Counted from the stretch's first letter, positions 23,236 to 34,745 are shown. The stretch: DNA of 64,000 bases from Trichaptum fuscoviolaceum (GCA_910574455.1 CAJSYZ010000003.1:1426001-1490000); one strand, 5' to 3'. Notes: generated by a model not told the origin, from the letters alone. A program made the numbers and translations.

Positions 23236-23825
23236 AACTTTGCACCATTCAGAAGAAACACTTGACGCAGCAAGCATCCTAGCTTTTGTGGAGTCTTTAG
23301 CTACAGGTTAAACTAAGCTTTCCTAATGTTACTACTGATAGTTCCAAGGGAGCTGCAAAGCCAGAGAGCGGACATAGCGCGTGTCTACGCGCCTCTTTTC
23401 CTTACTACCGTAGGCGGTTTAATGAAATCATCGATTGCACCTTCGATTTTCAAATTGAATTGGAGGACGTGTTTGATAGTGAATTTCTGTTTTTGGCGAA
23501 CAAAGACGTATTGTGCAAGTGTCCATGTACACTTTCATAGCAGCATACGAGTATGGTGCGCTAATACGACAATTTCAATGAAGGTATCTGGAAATTAAAG
23601 CATCTCACATTAGTAGAGGTACGAGGGTATGAAGACACATCTATGCACACAATGGTCACCTTTGGCTAGCGAGCTACTATGAGGGTCTGCCAGGAAAACG
23701 AGCGAAGTGACCTCGGCACGCTACCCTTGATCTAGCGCATACAGTGTTGTTAGCATGTTGAGAAATCACGGTAGGCGGAACATGAACATGAGTAGCACCC
23801 TAACTCATCTGGAAAAGACGGTACA
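23236..23825. other. Intergenic region upstream of family unit A
   Basis: No gene recognised. From about 23,480 the sequence resembles 62,210-62,400 upstream of family member D (shared ttttggcgaacaaag and tgtacactttcatagc), so the duplicated family unit begins upstream of its promoter. Confidence 0.5.
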
Positions 23826-23930
23826 AAATGGTTGTTAAGATGGGTTGTAGTGAGGTGCCAGCTTTCACAACAATGTCAAAACGTGCACTATGTGGTTCGC
23901 CGTCTGTTGTTCACCTATAAAAACAACTGA
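23826..23930 (+). promoter_or_regulatory. Conserved TATA promoter block of family unit A
   Basis: The block holds atggttgttaaga, then gtcaaaacgtgcac, then cctataaaaacaactgag with a TATA box about 100 bp before the ATG at 24015. The same three phrases in the same order precede member C (RC of about 60,350-60,450) and member D (about 62,459-62,560). Conservation outside coding DNA suggests a real promoter. Confidence 0.6.
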
Positions 23931-24014
23931 GTCACTCTTGCGCCCTAGCACCCGCTTTCCTTCGAACTGAAATGATCTCCCCGTACCTTTTGACGACACT
24001 CTGTGCCTTCAAGA

Positions 24015-25273
24015 ATGATTCACAACAACCCCTTCCTATCATCAACAAAAAATCGCTCTCGACCTTCAGGACCGATTCACGCCCCTCAACAGCTTCAACC
24101 TCGTCGTACCCGTGTGCCTTTCAATCTGTGCAATATTGCTGAGGGCTACGACAGAGAAAACGAGGAGGAGATATTTCCTGGGCCTCGGTAGATTTCGCGC
24201 TCCAGGACGCTTCCACCCTCATCGATTTTTTCTCGCAAACCACAACCACATCGTCATCTTGTCAGTCTGGCATCAACCCTCTGTTGCACTACCATTTCGT
24301 CAACACTAAACAAGCCACGTTGAACGGGCTGTCGCCTTCAGATGACTTGGCTTACTCCGACTACAGCCTGTCACAGCACTACCCGCTCGTGCAATCAATC
24401 TGGGCTGTGGATCAGGAAGAGGAAAAGTTCCTCCGTCATGCACTTTGCATCGCCGACGTGTGCGCTCGCGGCCCCGAACGAAAGTACTAAACGCATTCAT
24501 CGGTCGAAAGATACAAGATCTGAGGAAAATAATTATCACCAAAGATTGGAACATGGTGACGGCAGGGATGGTCATCTGTCCCTGTCCGCACTCGGCTGAA
24601 CAGGGAATTCAGCCCCAAGCATACCGTCACCGAGATTATGCCCAAAGTACTCGCATGAGTTAGGATGAAGGTAGCCACAGGCAAGAGAGGCAGAGAAATT
24701 CCATAACCTCAGGCAGATAATCATCGAAGAGATCATGAGCATCTGGTCCCCATCGGTGCGTTCTCCTTTGACACCAGGTTCAACATGATCTCATTGACAT
24801 TCTCAGAATTTCGAGCCTGAGGAAAAGAAAGTCAAGCGACTCCTCACGAAGGAGTACCTGAACATTGCGGCTCGTCTCAGCCGCGGCCGCGAGCTCAGTA
24901 CTTCGGACCTTTTACAATACGATCAGAGGATTGGACATTCTCGAGCTCCTCGGAAGGTGTCTTCACCACGAGGTCGTCGTTGGCATCGACGTGACGATCA
25001 TAGGCGAGATTATCTCATTCCACTTCTGCGAGCCCGGGGTCAGCTTTGGGCTGTACACTTTGTTCAAGAACGCCGGGGACAAGTCGTGGCAACGCGGGGA
25101 AGTACGCCTGCATCGCAGTCGATGAGCCAGCGAAGGACCTGTGGCTCAAAATGAACTCGTATGACAATCACGACTTCCACATAGTACGTCTTATGCACAT
25201 GAAGGATGGGAATGACGCTGACTTCATTACTCACCTCTTAGCTTTTGGGAAGGATGGTGGACACGTTCGGTGA
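24015..25273 (+). pseudogene. Orphan two-exon family, member A (degenerate)
   Basis: Broken copy of a family with no recognised domain. It begins MIHNNPFLSSTKNRSR, matching members C and D, and carries the shared GPSGPIHAPQQLQPR. The frame is lost near 24,189 after FPGPR, resumes in another frame (NGLSPSDDLAYSDYSLSQ...CARGPERK), and is lost again at about 24,488 by a base missing relative to member D. An internal stretch present in C and D is deleted between about 24,595 and 24,610. Exon 2 (from about 24,810) has another frame break near 24,905 but keeps the end GKDGGHVR-stop. Several independent lesions make this a pseudogene rather than a splicing problem. Confidence 0.8.
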
Positions 25274-25425
25274 CATTCAGCGCCTGAAAAATACAGCGCG
25301 AGAGCGCCGAAGGATAGGCCCGACGATCGGCCACCGCGTACTAATCAACGGAGGCAGATCGCCTTCGTCTCTAATTTGATTTGCTGTCTCCAAAAAGCGA
25401 ATGAACCTGTGTATTAGAATGGTTG

Positions 25426-25722
25426 TCAATGTATATATCTGACGCTTTTCTCACCCAATGTTTGCCATATCAACTCTAAGGAGCAGATGTATGGAAGGTA
25501 GTGTAACTTCGTTCTACCACCAATCTTGACAAACGAAGCGCACAGGGAAGCCAACAGAGGACGGAATTCTGGGACTATCCTGACAGGAATCTCGCGGATT
25601 TTATAGTCTGTAATATTGAGCTCATAACGACGCCTTGAAAAATTTGCGTTGTGCGATGGAAGCGATATGCAACACTCACCTTTGTGCCCAATATCCTCGT
25701 GTTTTGAGCCATAGCGAGACAA
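25426..25722 (-). pseudogene. Convergent partner gene of the family unit, copy A (fragment)
   Basis: On the opposite strand to the orphan gene and ending about 150 bp beyond its stop. The frame SKHEDIGHK, then a GTGAGT...ACAG intron, then DYKIREIPVRIVPEFRPLLASLCASFVKIGGRTKLHYLP...YIH-stop is recognisable. Copy B (about 55,551-55,775, +) has the same splice sites and nearly the same protein, and copy C (58,067-58,680, +) has an equivalent frame. Upstream, a stop and a short tandem array (25,723-25,790) interrupt this copy. No domain recognised. Confidence 0.45.
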
Positions 25723-25790
25723 AGCCTAGCGATTGCGAGCCTCCCTAGCGATTCTGAGCCTCCCTATCGATTTTGAGCCTCAGTGAGCGT
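25723..25790. repeat. Short tandem array, about 19-bp period
   Basis: Three to four imperfect copies of gcctccctagcgattctga. The corresponding region of the inverted arm (about 55,498-55,551) has fewer and more degraded copies, so the array is variable between paralogous units. Confidence 0.65.
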
Positions 25791-26287
25791 CCTTTCACAA
25801 AATTCTCCCATGTCTAGCGACACTATCGCCTCTATCGATAATATGAAACAGCCAGGAGGTAGTCTTTTGCGTCACAAACTCGTGCTTTCAGCATGTATAT
25901 TGATCATATACGAGATGTGTTTTTCGGTGCAGTACTCGTAGAATGTCAAACGGCAACTTGGTCTGCCAGTGTGTTGATGGCGTCTTTGTTTCTCGATAAC
26001 AGATACGTCAAAGAGAAAGGTGTGTGTGACATTTCCTTTCTAGATCGTAGGACAATAGAGATCCTTGGAGCCTCAGACAATCAGTAGAAGAAACTGGATG
26101 AAAATCTTTGAGGTGATGGTGTCCTACCCATTGTTCGGAAGATGCCGAGCCTGAGGTCTCACAGGCGGCCGCTTCGGCAAGAACTCACCGACAACAACAA
26201 ACGCTCTTATAACAACAACTGCGACAACAAACTCTCTCGTTCAGATGACCCACTTGCTGCATCATCTCAGAGCCCATGTATCATGTT

Positions 26288-26437
26288 CTAAGACAACAAA
26301 GCTTCAAGCTGAGAATTGTTAGTCTGCTGCATCCGCCTAAGTTCAGTTTCGCCTGCCACTGGCAGGTCAGCATGCTCATCTAACGAGCTTGCTTGTAAAC
26401 TGTGTTTAACGTTGGACAATATCCTTTCGGTGCTCAT
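26288..26437 (-). CDS. Small conserved ORF of the family unit, copy A
   Basis: A 49-residue frame beginning MSTERILSNVKHSLQASS and ending LRRMQQTNNSQLEALLS. The inverted arm has the same frame at 54,856-55,026 (MSTESIFSNVKHSLQASS). Differences are substitutions that keep the frame open, suggesting past or present coding. A much shorter relative lies at 57,388 in unit C. Leu/Gln-rich, possibly helical. No family recognised. Confidence 0.35.
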   Translation of the reverse strand: MSTERILSNVKHSLQASSLDEHADLPVAGETELRRMQQTNNSQLEALLS

Positions 26438-27076
26438 ACAAACTCTGCTTTGGCTGTGCTTGGGGAACCTTGGATTGTTTTCAATCACTCATCCAGCGAA
26501 ATTGGCCTGACTGCGATGCGCTGTCCAAATGCTAGGGTCAACTGTAGTGCACAATAGAAGCGAGTGGAAGATAGCTGCAACCACGTACTTTGAATAGCTA
26601 GAGATGAACGGAAGCTGAGCGTTCGCATAGTAAGCGCGCACATTTACTAGAATGATAAGTACCTATAAATATTCTTCGTGTACTAGACCATCACTAAACG
26701 ACATCCATGAACCATCTGATGCAGACACTGCACAGGGACATGCTTTTAAAGTCCGGTCAGAGATGTAACATGTATCTACGTTTTCTTTCTTCCCCAAGGC
26801 AGGTCAGAGGCCACCACAGCCCAGAGGCACCTTACGAACGGTGCCCCAAAAGGACTTAGCTTATTTCACCAGAGGTCCCTTGAAGCCTTGTGAATGGACC
26901 TAGCAAGAAGCTCGCGGTTTAGATCATAGCGTCACCTAGAATCCCAATACACCAGTCTGCCAGTGTACTGCTGCTCCATACTTTGCGATGGTATGTTTTC
27001 ACCCAGTAGATGATTGCTTCCAAACTGACGATGGTACATACAAGAGAGGGGCAAATTAGATGTTCAGGTTCTAACC
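26438..27076. other. Non-coding flank of unit A
   Basis: No gene seen. The stretch matches, inverted, about 54,210-54,850 and belongs to the large inverted duplication. It ends at the insertion point of the 8.1-kb element. Confidence 0.6.
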
Positions 27077-27220
27077 CAGTCTCCTACCCAAACCCTCCGT
27101 TCGGATTGGCTAAAGCCTCAGGGTCTCTGCAAAGTTTGCAGACCCTTAATCCTCCCGTTAGGGAGGGTCTGGCGACACCTTTGTTAGCCGAAGCCCGAGC
27201 ATCGTAAGGGTCCTCCCCCG
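27077..27220 (+). repeat. Left terminal inverted repeat
   Basis: Pairs with 35030-35175 in inverted orientation at roughly 80% or better identity by eye, with small indels. Confidence 0.75.
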
Positions 27221-27305
27221 CCCATCGCTTACCGCGGGAAAATTATGCCTGTGAAGTAATATCAGATGGCAGTAACAAACATGCATTTTCATAGCTCTGG
27301 CACAT

Positions 27306-27361
27306 AACGCCCTGAGGGCCAGCTAGTTGCTGGCAAAACCCAAACACCCTCAGGGCATTAA
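27306..27361. repeat. Hairpin inside the left end of the element
   Basis: Arms taacgccctgaggg and ccctcagggcatta flank an inner small hairpin, ccagc-tagtt-gctgg. It could form a cruciform or hairpin. Its role is unknown. Confidence 0.6.
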
Positions 27362-27566
27362 CTAATGGAATGAGTCTCAGACTGAAATCTCACTGCCCAC
27401 TCTCAAAGAATTTTTGCTTCATACAGATGACACAGAGATATATATTGTCGACTGTCTTTCCATGATCCTAATGTTTCCAGTCTTTCATAGCTCATTGCAC
27501 CGGCTCAGGAGTCAGGAGAGATACTATGCTATGACTTTGCTAGAATCTTTTGCCAGATGCTCCTTC

Positions 27567-27720
27567 TGTTAGGATTTTACGAACATTTCTATTTTATTGC
27601 GCATTTACGGACTTATTTTATTACATAATACATGGCACGGTCAGCCTCTGAACGTGCCGACTCTATTTAGTTTCACTATTGTCCTGTAATTCACCTCAGT
27701 CTTCTACCACAAATACTGAG
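27567..27720 (+). repeat. 5' LTR, truncated at its 3' end
   Basis: 154 bp matching the 3' LTR base for base apart from a few changes, up to aatactgag. It then passes directly into gag sequence (acatctaag). The final taaatctctaca of the LTR and any primer-binding site are absent. The break falls exactly where the 3' LTR copy has a GTGAGT splice donor. Confidence 0.8.
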
Positions 27721-27738
27721 ACATCTAAGAATCCGTTC

Positions 27739-30700
27739 ATGAAACCTACCGGTCAGGCTGCAGAATTATCGCATGTTCCCTCTATTCCCGACCTGCCAGC
27801 CACCACAAATATCACTATCCCCAGTCACCTAGCCCATAATTACAATCGTCTTATACCCCCTCCTGGCGACAAATTCATCAAATTCACTGATTATCTGGCG
27901 ACGGACGGCAGCAACTATGCACAATGGGCACAATATTGCTACTCAATCTTGAAGCTTTGCCACTTGGATACTGTCGTTGACGGCTACGCAAACGATTATG
28001 ATGAGCTATATGATGAAGCAGATACTCGTGCTTACCTTCAGATATCTGGCAACGTCGACATGAAACTCATGGCTGATTTCCAATCAACCAACGCATATGA
28101 TCTTTGGCTCGCTCTTCAAATTCGTTTTCAATGGGGCTCCATCAATGCTGTCGCAAATGCGAATACTCTTCTTTGCAGCAAGACTATCGGCTCTGGAGAA
28201 TCAATGGAAGACCATCTGACTAAACTGCGTGCATTCAAGTCACAATTGACAAATGCCGGTGGCATTCTTGACGACAAAGACTGGTGTGGCATCATCTGTT
28301 CCTCAATAATGAACAGCCAATGGGACGCATATACCCTGTATGCTGAGAGCTGTAAAACTGCCGAAGAGTTCATCAATCACTTATTACTGGTGTCCTCTCG
28401 TAAAAACACCACACCTAATAATCGGTCAAATGACTCCGCTCTCCTTGCATCCAGTACTCGTCGCTCAAATAATAATGCGTTCAAAAAGACTAAACGCACC
28501 GCTTGCACTAATTGCGGGGGAGTCAGGCACACGATTGAACAGTGCTGGAGTCCAGGGGGTGGCGCTGAAGGCAAATCAACCATCCCTGGATGGGAAATTC
28601 CGGCACACATGCGTAACCGGAACGCCAAGTCAGGGTCAACAGGATCTGCAAAAGAATCAGCTCAAGCAACGCAGGAGACAGCTTCTATTGCTGAAATTGA
28701 TACTCAATTTGCAATGCTAGCGCACACTGCCAAACGTAACCCAGACTGGCTCCTAGACACTGGTGCCACGTCCCACATGACATTCGACAAATCACTATTT
28801 CATACATTTGAACCAATTGAACCTGTTCGCGTCAATCTTGCGGGCATAGGAGAATCAATCTTTGCCACAGGAAAAGGAACTATTTTATCGACGTTCATTT
28901 ACAATGGAGCCATTACAAAAGTACTGCTCAAAGACGTTTTATACATTCCTGAACTAGCCACCAATCTTCTCTCCGGGTTGAAGCTAACACAATCTGGTGT
29001 CTCTGTCGTTCTGCTCGCCAAGAAAGCAATATTCTACAAGGACAAGAAACCGTTTGGCTTTGCAAGCGCATCTGGCAATACGTACCGCGTTCGCCTTGCA
29101 ATTAAGATTGTCGAGTCTTCTTTCGTCATTGCAACTCCTAAAGATGGTTCCGCCCCTCTAAGCGTGTGGCATCAACGGCTAATGCACGCGTCGTCCAATC
29201 GACTTCGCCGAATGGAAAAGTGGAACACCGTCGAAGGAATGGAAATCTCTAAAGACGACATGAAATGTCAGTGTGATGCATGTATACTAGGGAAACAAGC
29301 AGCATCAAACGCACCTGCCAGAACAACGGAAGAGCGTCAAACCCATCTATTCTCCACGATTCACACGGACATCGAATACATGGTCGACAAGTCTTTCAGT
29401 GGGGCTATCTACTTGTCAAAGTTTATTGACGAGGCATCGGGGTTCCTCTGGGTGTTTGCCGTTGCTGAAAAATCAGGTTCAGTCATCTTGGAGAAACTAC
29501 GTGAAATTGATGCGTACATTGAAAATCAATTTGGTCATCGGATCCACAGCATCCACTCCGACAATGGCGGTGAATTCGTTAATTCTGAAATGAACACATA
29601 CCTGAAGTCCAGGGGAATAGTCCATCGTCTTATTGCTCCTCACCGCCATGAAATGAATGGCATCGCAGAGCGAATCAACCGCACTGGGTCTAACGCTGTC
29701 CGAACCGCTTTAATCGACTCCGGCCTTGCTCGCGCATACTGGGCAGAAGCATACAGTCACTTTGCCTATGTCCACAATTGTACAGGCGCGTCATTCTTGC
29801 CTAAGGATAAAACCCCTTATGAGCTCGCTTTCGGAAATAAACCCAATATATCTCACCTGCGCGCTTTTGGCTGTCGAGCGTTCGTTCGAACGACCCCCGA
29901 GCAGAGGAAGAAGCTGGACAACAAGTCTACTATTGGCGTCTACGTTGGTGTTAATTCAAATGCTTCATATCGAATCATGCTACCAACTCACCAACTCATT
30001 ATCTCCCGCGACGTCATATTCGACGAAAACGAGTCCAATCTCCCATGCCGTTCATCAATTGACCATACAGAGATCTCTTCTTCCACAACGTCATTTGTGC
30101 CACCCGCAGTCAAGTCCATTGATGAACCCAGATATAACCTCAGAAACACCGCTACTCAAAAGGCACTAAGTGAGGCTGCTCATGCCACTCAAGAACATCG
30201 ACTCGTTGACGGCATCATTATACCTAGAACGTGGAATGAAGCCATGTCAACACCACAGAAAAGCAAATGGGTCAAAGCGTGTACTTACGAGGTTGGGAAA
30301 CTTGAAGGAATGGATGTATGGGACGTTGTCGACAGACCAATCGACACCCATATCATACAAGGCATGTGGGTCTTCAATATAAAGACCGACCCCACAGGTT
30401 CTCATGAATACCGCGCTCGATGGGTTGCTTGAGGAGACTCTCAAATCCCAGGAGAGTACAACAACACTTTTGCTGCTTCAGGGGACTACGACGTTGCCAA
30501 GATCATTGTCTCTATGGCAGCTGGAACAAAATCATCAACTCTGGCCGTCCGCGACATCACATCTGCGTACCTCCATAGCCCATTATCCGAAGACAACATC
30601 TTTGTAGCATACCCTACTGGCTTCCTCCCTCCTGGTGGCCTAAACAAAGTGGCACATTTGAAGAAAGCGCTATATGGCCTCAAGCAGGGTGCAAGAGCAT

Positions 30701-31806
30701 GGACCGACCATTTCAGTGGCGCATTAGCAACGAGTGGGTTGAAACAACTTACATCGACCCCTAGCGCGTTCTACCGATCAGGTCCTGAGGGGGAGTCATT
30801 AATGGGAGTTTATGTGGACGACTGTATATCGTCTTCAACTTCAGCCCCTAATCATCCGAACGCAGAGACAGACACCCTGAGGAAGATTATAGCATCGAAA
30901 TTTGAATTCAAGGAGAAGGACATATATGCGAAGCCTGGTATAGTCCTAGGGATGAAAGTGGAAATTGATCAGGGTCGAGAATGGATCAAGATATCAGTGC
31001 CTCACAAGATCTCTAGGGCCGTCACATAATATAATCTCACGGACGCAAATGCCGTTCCCTCGCCACTGCCACCCGATGCCATAAGAATCATGGAACACGC
31101 TAAATCTGGAGTCGATCAATCTGATGTTCAGGGTCAATATCCCTATAGGAGTCTTGTCGGAGAATTACTCTGGATGGCCAACGTAGTCCGAATCGACGTT
31201 GCCTTCTCGGCGAACTTACTTGCTCGATATCTATCTAACTTCACGTCAGTCCACTGGGATATGGCCAAGCGCGTGCTAAAGTATCTCAAGGGCACAGAAA
31301 ACCTCGGAATTGTTTATCGGACTTCGGCATTAATTGAACGTCCTATTGGCTACTGTGACTCTGACTATGGAGGTGATCTAGGTGATTGTAAATCTGTCTC
31401 GGGTTTTGTCTTTATGCTCAACGGGGGTCCTATTAATTGGAAATCGAAGAAACAATCTGTCGTCGCTCTCTCGACAGCGGAAGCCGAATATATGGCTCTT
31501 TCCTTAACTGCGAAACATGCTCTATGGATTAGGAACTTCAGCAAAGAAATTAATCGAGATTTCGGAGGACATCCCGTGACCATCAAAGTTGATAATCGAG
31601 CCGCGATAGCGATTGCATATAACCCAGTCCAGCAGCCAAAGATGAAGCATATAGACATTCCAATTCATCATTTGCGTGATGAAGTCAAGAAAGGAAAAAT
31701 ATCCGTCGAACACATCAGTGGCACACTGAATCCGGCAGATATTCTTACGAAGCCATTGAGTCCAGTACTGCACAAGAAGTGCTTGGACTTACTAGGAATG
31801 TTCTAG
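27739..31806 (+). pseudogene. Copia gag-pol polyprotein with two nonsense codons
   Basis: The frame is open even upstream into the LTR (from 27,679); the first ATG is at 27,739. Motifs by position: gag zinc knuckle CX2CX4HX4C at 28,504-28,545; protease DTGA at 28,756-28,767; integrase HHCC at about 29,169-29,290, followed by the DDE core (HSDNGGEF near 29,560) and the IGVYVG segment; reverse transcriptase from about 30,240 with YVDD at 30,811-30,822; RNase H at about 31,140-31,740 (YCDSDYGG, STAEAEYMA, ADILTKPL). Stops at 30,430-30,432 (TGA) and 31,027-31,029 (TAA) interrupt reverse transcriptase, each reachable by a single C-to-T change. The protein cannot be made in full without readthrough. 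Confidence 0.93.
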
Positions 31807-31894
31807 TTGAGGGGGAGCCCGATTTTATCGTGCTCAGGGGGAGTGTTAGGATTTTACGAACATTTCTATTTTATTGCGCATTTACGGACTTATT

Positions 31895-33064
31895 ACTGAC
31901 TCTATAGAGTCAGTTCTTACGGTTGGAAATCCTCCACACCATAACTATGGACCCTGTCGTCAGGAACGGCGTCCTTGAACCATTTACCCGGAGTGAATAT
32001 GGAAATGTGTGATCGGAATTGTCCGCGCATGACAAACCAGCCGGAAGTAACCGATACTACTGTGGCAGGTGTTGACTTTCCGCCGCTGGTCCCTGAGCTC
32101 AAAAAGGAAAGTAAGTTAGGGTCGGGTGCCAACACATCGGTAAAGGACTTGCCGGTGCACAGCATGAAACCACTCACCATCGACTGTGACAGAGCACCCT
32201 TCCTATCCCCCCTCCACCATCCTTCCCTCCACTTTCTAACAGGATGCATAGAATAGTAGTGTCACCTTATGTTTCCCTATCAAAATATTAATTTCAATGT
32301 CCCCATGTCAAAAATGCACATTCTGTTAAATTTTAAGTGCAAATGTGGTTTTCATTCCTCCGGAGTTCAAACCACGGCATGAGTGTGCCGGAGGCCAAAA
32401 CCACTGTTTGGGGCACACTTTCCTTTTTAGGTCTCAGGGACCGGCGGCGGAAATTCAACAACTGACTGTGGCTGCATGACGCTGTTTGCGAGGCTCAAAC
32501 GTTAAATCGCGTCTCTTCTTCATCACCCACAACAATGACTTCAAGTGTCAGTGTCGACACAACAAAACCTCAAGATTACTGCACAAGACATCACTAAATG
32601 GTTGTGCCCGCTCATAATTTGCTGCAATGTCACCATTGCTTCTGCTATTTGGCCCTGCTTCAGACGAGGCCTTATTTGTGCCACCCGAAAACCGGCGCGC
32701 TCACTATGAAAGTTGTCGTGTAAGATGTTCATTTATCTTTTGGACTCTGTGGAACAGGTGTGTGCTTTATTGTGGAACTTTTTAGTCCACTGTAAGCACC
32801 GTTGTCCGAGCGCAGGCGCGCAAGCATGGGCGAAGCGTGCTGCAGTCGAGGACCAGCGGTGTCCGGAGGGCTTCGTCTGCAGTAGCCTAGCATTATCATG
32901 CCTACCTAAAAAATGATTTCTTACCGTATCTACTTTGTACTGAAGGCTGTAGAAGCTAATATAATGATATCTTATTTCCTCTGTTGCTTGGCCTCCTCTT
33001 GTATAATTACAATTTCATGTTGTGCATTCAGTAAGATAGAGTCAGTACCCCCGGAGGGCCTTTG
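31895..33064. mobile_element. 1.17-kb insertion nested in the 3' LTR
   Basis: Bounded by a 4-bp repeat tatt (31,891-31,894 and 33,065-33,068) relative to the uninterrupted 5' LTR. The ends carry actgactctat and, 18 bp from the right edge, its complement. Two internal imperfect inverted repeats are visible (about 32,070-32,100 with 32,430-32,465, and 32,345-32,365 with 32,385-32,404). No long ORF. It is probably a non-autonomous DNA element; its class is uncertain. Confidence 0.6.
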
Positions 33065-33171
33065 TATTTTATTACATAATACATGGCACGGTCAGCCTCT
33101 GAACGTGCCGACTCTATTTAGTTTCACTATTGTCCTGTAATTCACCTCAGTCTTCTACCACGAATACTGAG

Positions 33172-33222
33172 GTGAGTATATCATTTGTATCTTATTCTTT
33201 ACATTGTCTGATCATCCTGTAG
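33172..33222 (+). other. Intron-like segment inside the LTR
   Basis: Begins GTGAGTAT, ends CCTGTAG, and has CTGAT, matching the fungal branch consensus CTRAY, about 13 bases before the acceptor. At 51 nt it has the size of host introns. The flanking sequences aatactgag and taaatctctaca are found directly joined at 33,267-33,287. Confidence 0.6.
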
Positions 33223-33416
33223 TAAATCTCTACAGGTGATTTAATATAAAAGAGTCTTCTACCACGAATACTGAGTAAATCTCTACACCTTCATGGATCA
33301 AGAACAAGGTACTCGAAGCTAGAGTATATACAACTAAAATTCAAAGAACAGACAATCAATAGTAGAGTCGAGGATATCATTGTCACCGACATCCTCGAGC
33401 TTCTCCCGACTACTAT

Positions 33417-34745
33417 TCAGGAAGTCCCTAAGCAATGGCTGACAAAACGTTTTTTCTGCAAAGCCTCTAACGACCGCTTTCTGAACCTGAGCGTCCGAGC
33501 ATCTCGTATACGGCCCTCGCAATCCATCTCATCATCATCACATCGCAATCCACCTCTTTTCCCTACCATATGAACCACAAGCACAGACGCGAGTGCTGCT
33601 TCTGGGGTCTGTAGCGATGTCGCCGAGAACAAGGACGGTGTCTGCTCAAGGGTGTCCGAACTTCCCCTACTTCTTGAAGGCATATTCTCGTAGACAGATC
33701 TCAGCGGCGCAAGCGACTTGGTCAAAGACGGTGCAACAGAAGCCTCGTCTCCAAAACGTGATAACTCAGGAGAGGTCTGTGGGACGGGAACAGCTTCCGG
33801 TGAGACTGCATTGATGACAGACCCCTGAATACTGAACATTTAAACAAAAGACTCACCTTCAAGACCAGGAAGACAAGGAACCAATACCAGATCTGAGCCC
33901 GACTCCTCCAACGCCATCGATAGGACAGACTCCGATGGCAGGACTAGGTCTTCCGGTAGGAATGCGTCCATCTCTGAAAGGACAGGTACTGGCCCAGTGG
34001 ACGAAGTCAGAGCCAAAGATTCAGTCGACTTTGAAGGTGCTTCAACTTGCTCCTGCTTCCCATTGCGTCTTGATTCAGTTAGAGACATCTTATCGAGACT
34101 ACAGTTATCAGAGTCCTTCCGGTGAGTCGAGGTCGAAACACTGGATGCCGAGTCAAACAACTCTATGAGGCCCAGCCCAGAGTCCGCTTGCATACTCGTA
34201 TCCACGAACGAACTCGACTTTGCTTCCGAATGGTCAACACTGACAGCTGGCCGGGCTATGAATACACTCTCCTCTGCGTTATTTTCCAATGGCACAGTGC
34301 GTGACGCCGGCGTAGGTGACAGACAAGCTGCTGCTCTCGCCTCCGAGTGCGCAGCATCGCCTCCTTCTTCGCTCGAGCCACCACAGCTGGATCCGCAAGC
34401 AACTGGCGGGGGAGAACTACTAGTAGCTGGAAGAGCAGACATAGATGTGTTCGACGCATCAGGGGTGTCATAGATTATCGGACCAGAACATGCTTCGGTC
34501 GGTGAGTCACGACTTCGCCCAAGTCCGAGGCCAAAGATTCCCGGAATACAATTGAAGGCAGCGACAATGCTTGCTCAGGAGCCGTTTGCACGCGCGTCAG
34601 GATCAGAGAGTCGGTAGCTCGAGCTATACCAGTCGCAGCCGCAAGCGTCGTGTCGGGGACTACTACTACCCGTGGGAACTTACTCCAAAAATGAGATAAT
34701 GCCGGGTCACGGTACCTCTTTGAGAGTTAATTTTTTTTAGGAGAA
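33417..34745 (-). pseudogene. Ser/Pro-rich gene-like fragment carried in the element
   Basis: A minus-strand coding-like stretch: an upstream frame near 34,490-34,740 (HFWSKFPRVVVVPDTTLAAATG), a one-base frame change at about 34,484, then a 200-residue Ser-rich frame (33,840-34,442). That frame is joined by a GTGAGT...GCAG intron to a second exon ending VSHCLGTS at 33,417. Composition and a clean intron argue for a former host gene or an element gene. There is no recognised domain, and no start codon is evident for the upstream part. Confidence 0.4.

Larger units (their letters stand above)
27567..33287 (+). mobile_element. Ty1/copia LTR retrotransposon, defective
   Basis: Flanked by the 5-bp direct repeat ccttc (27562-27566 and 33288-33292), the size usual for copia. 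The LTR begins TGTTAGG and ends CTACA. Internal region order is gag, protease, integrase, reverse transcriptase, RNase H, the copia order. A polypurine tract (caggggga-type, about 31,834-31,843) abuts the 3' LTR. The pol frame has two nonsense codons, the 3' LTR is interrupted by a 1.17-kb insertion, and no primer-binding site follows the 5' LTR. It lies inside the 8.1-kb TIR element. Confidence 0.92.
31844..33287 (+). repeat. 3' LTR, interrupted and internally duplicated
   Basis: The LTR starts TGTTAGG at 31,844 and is interrupted at 31,894. It resumes at 33,069 and reaches a first CTACA at 33,234. An 18-bp spacer and a second short copy of the LTR end (33,253-33,287) follow, directly before the ccttc target duplication. 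The first copy of the end contains a 51-nt intron-like segment; the second lacks exactly that segment. Confidence 0.8.
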
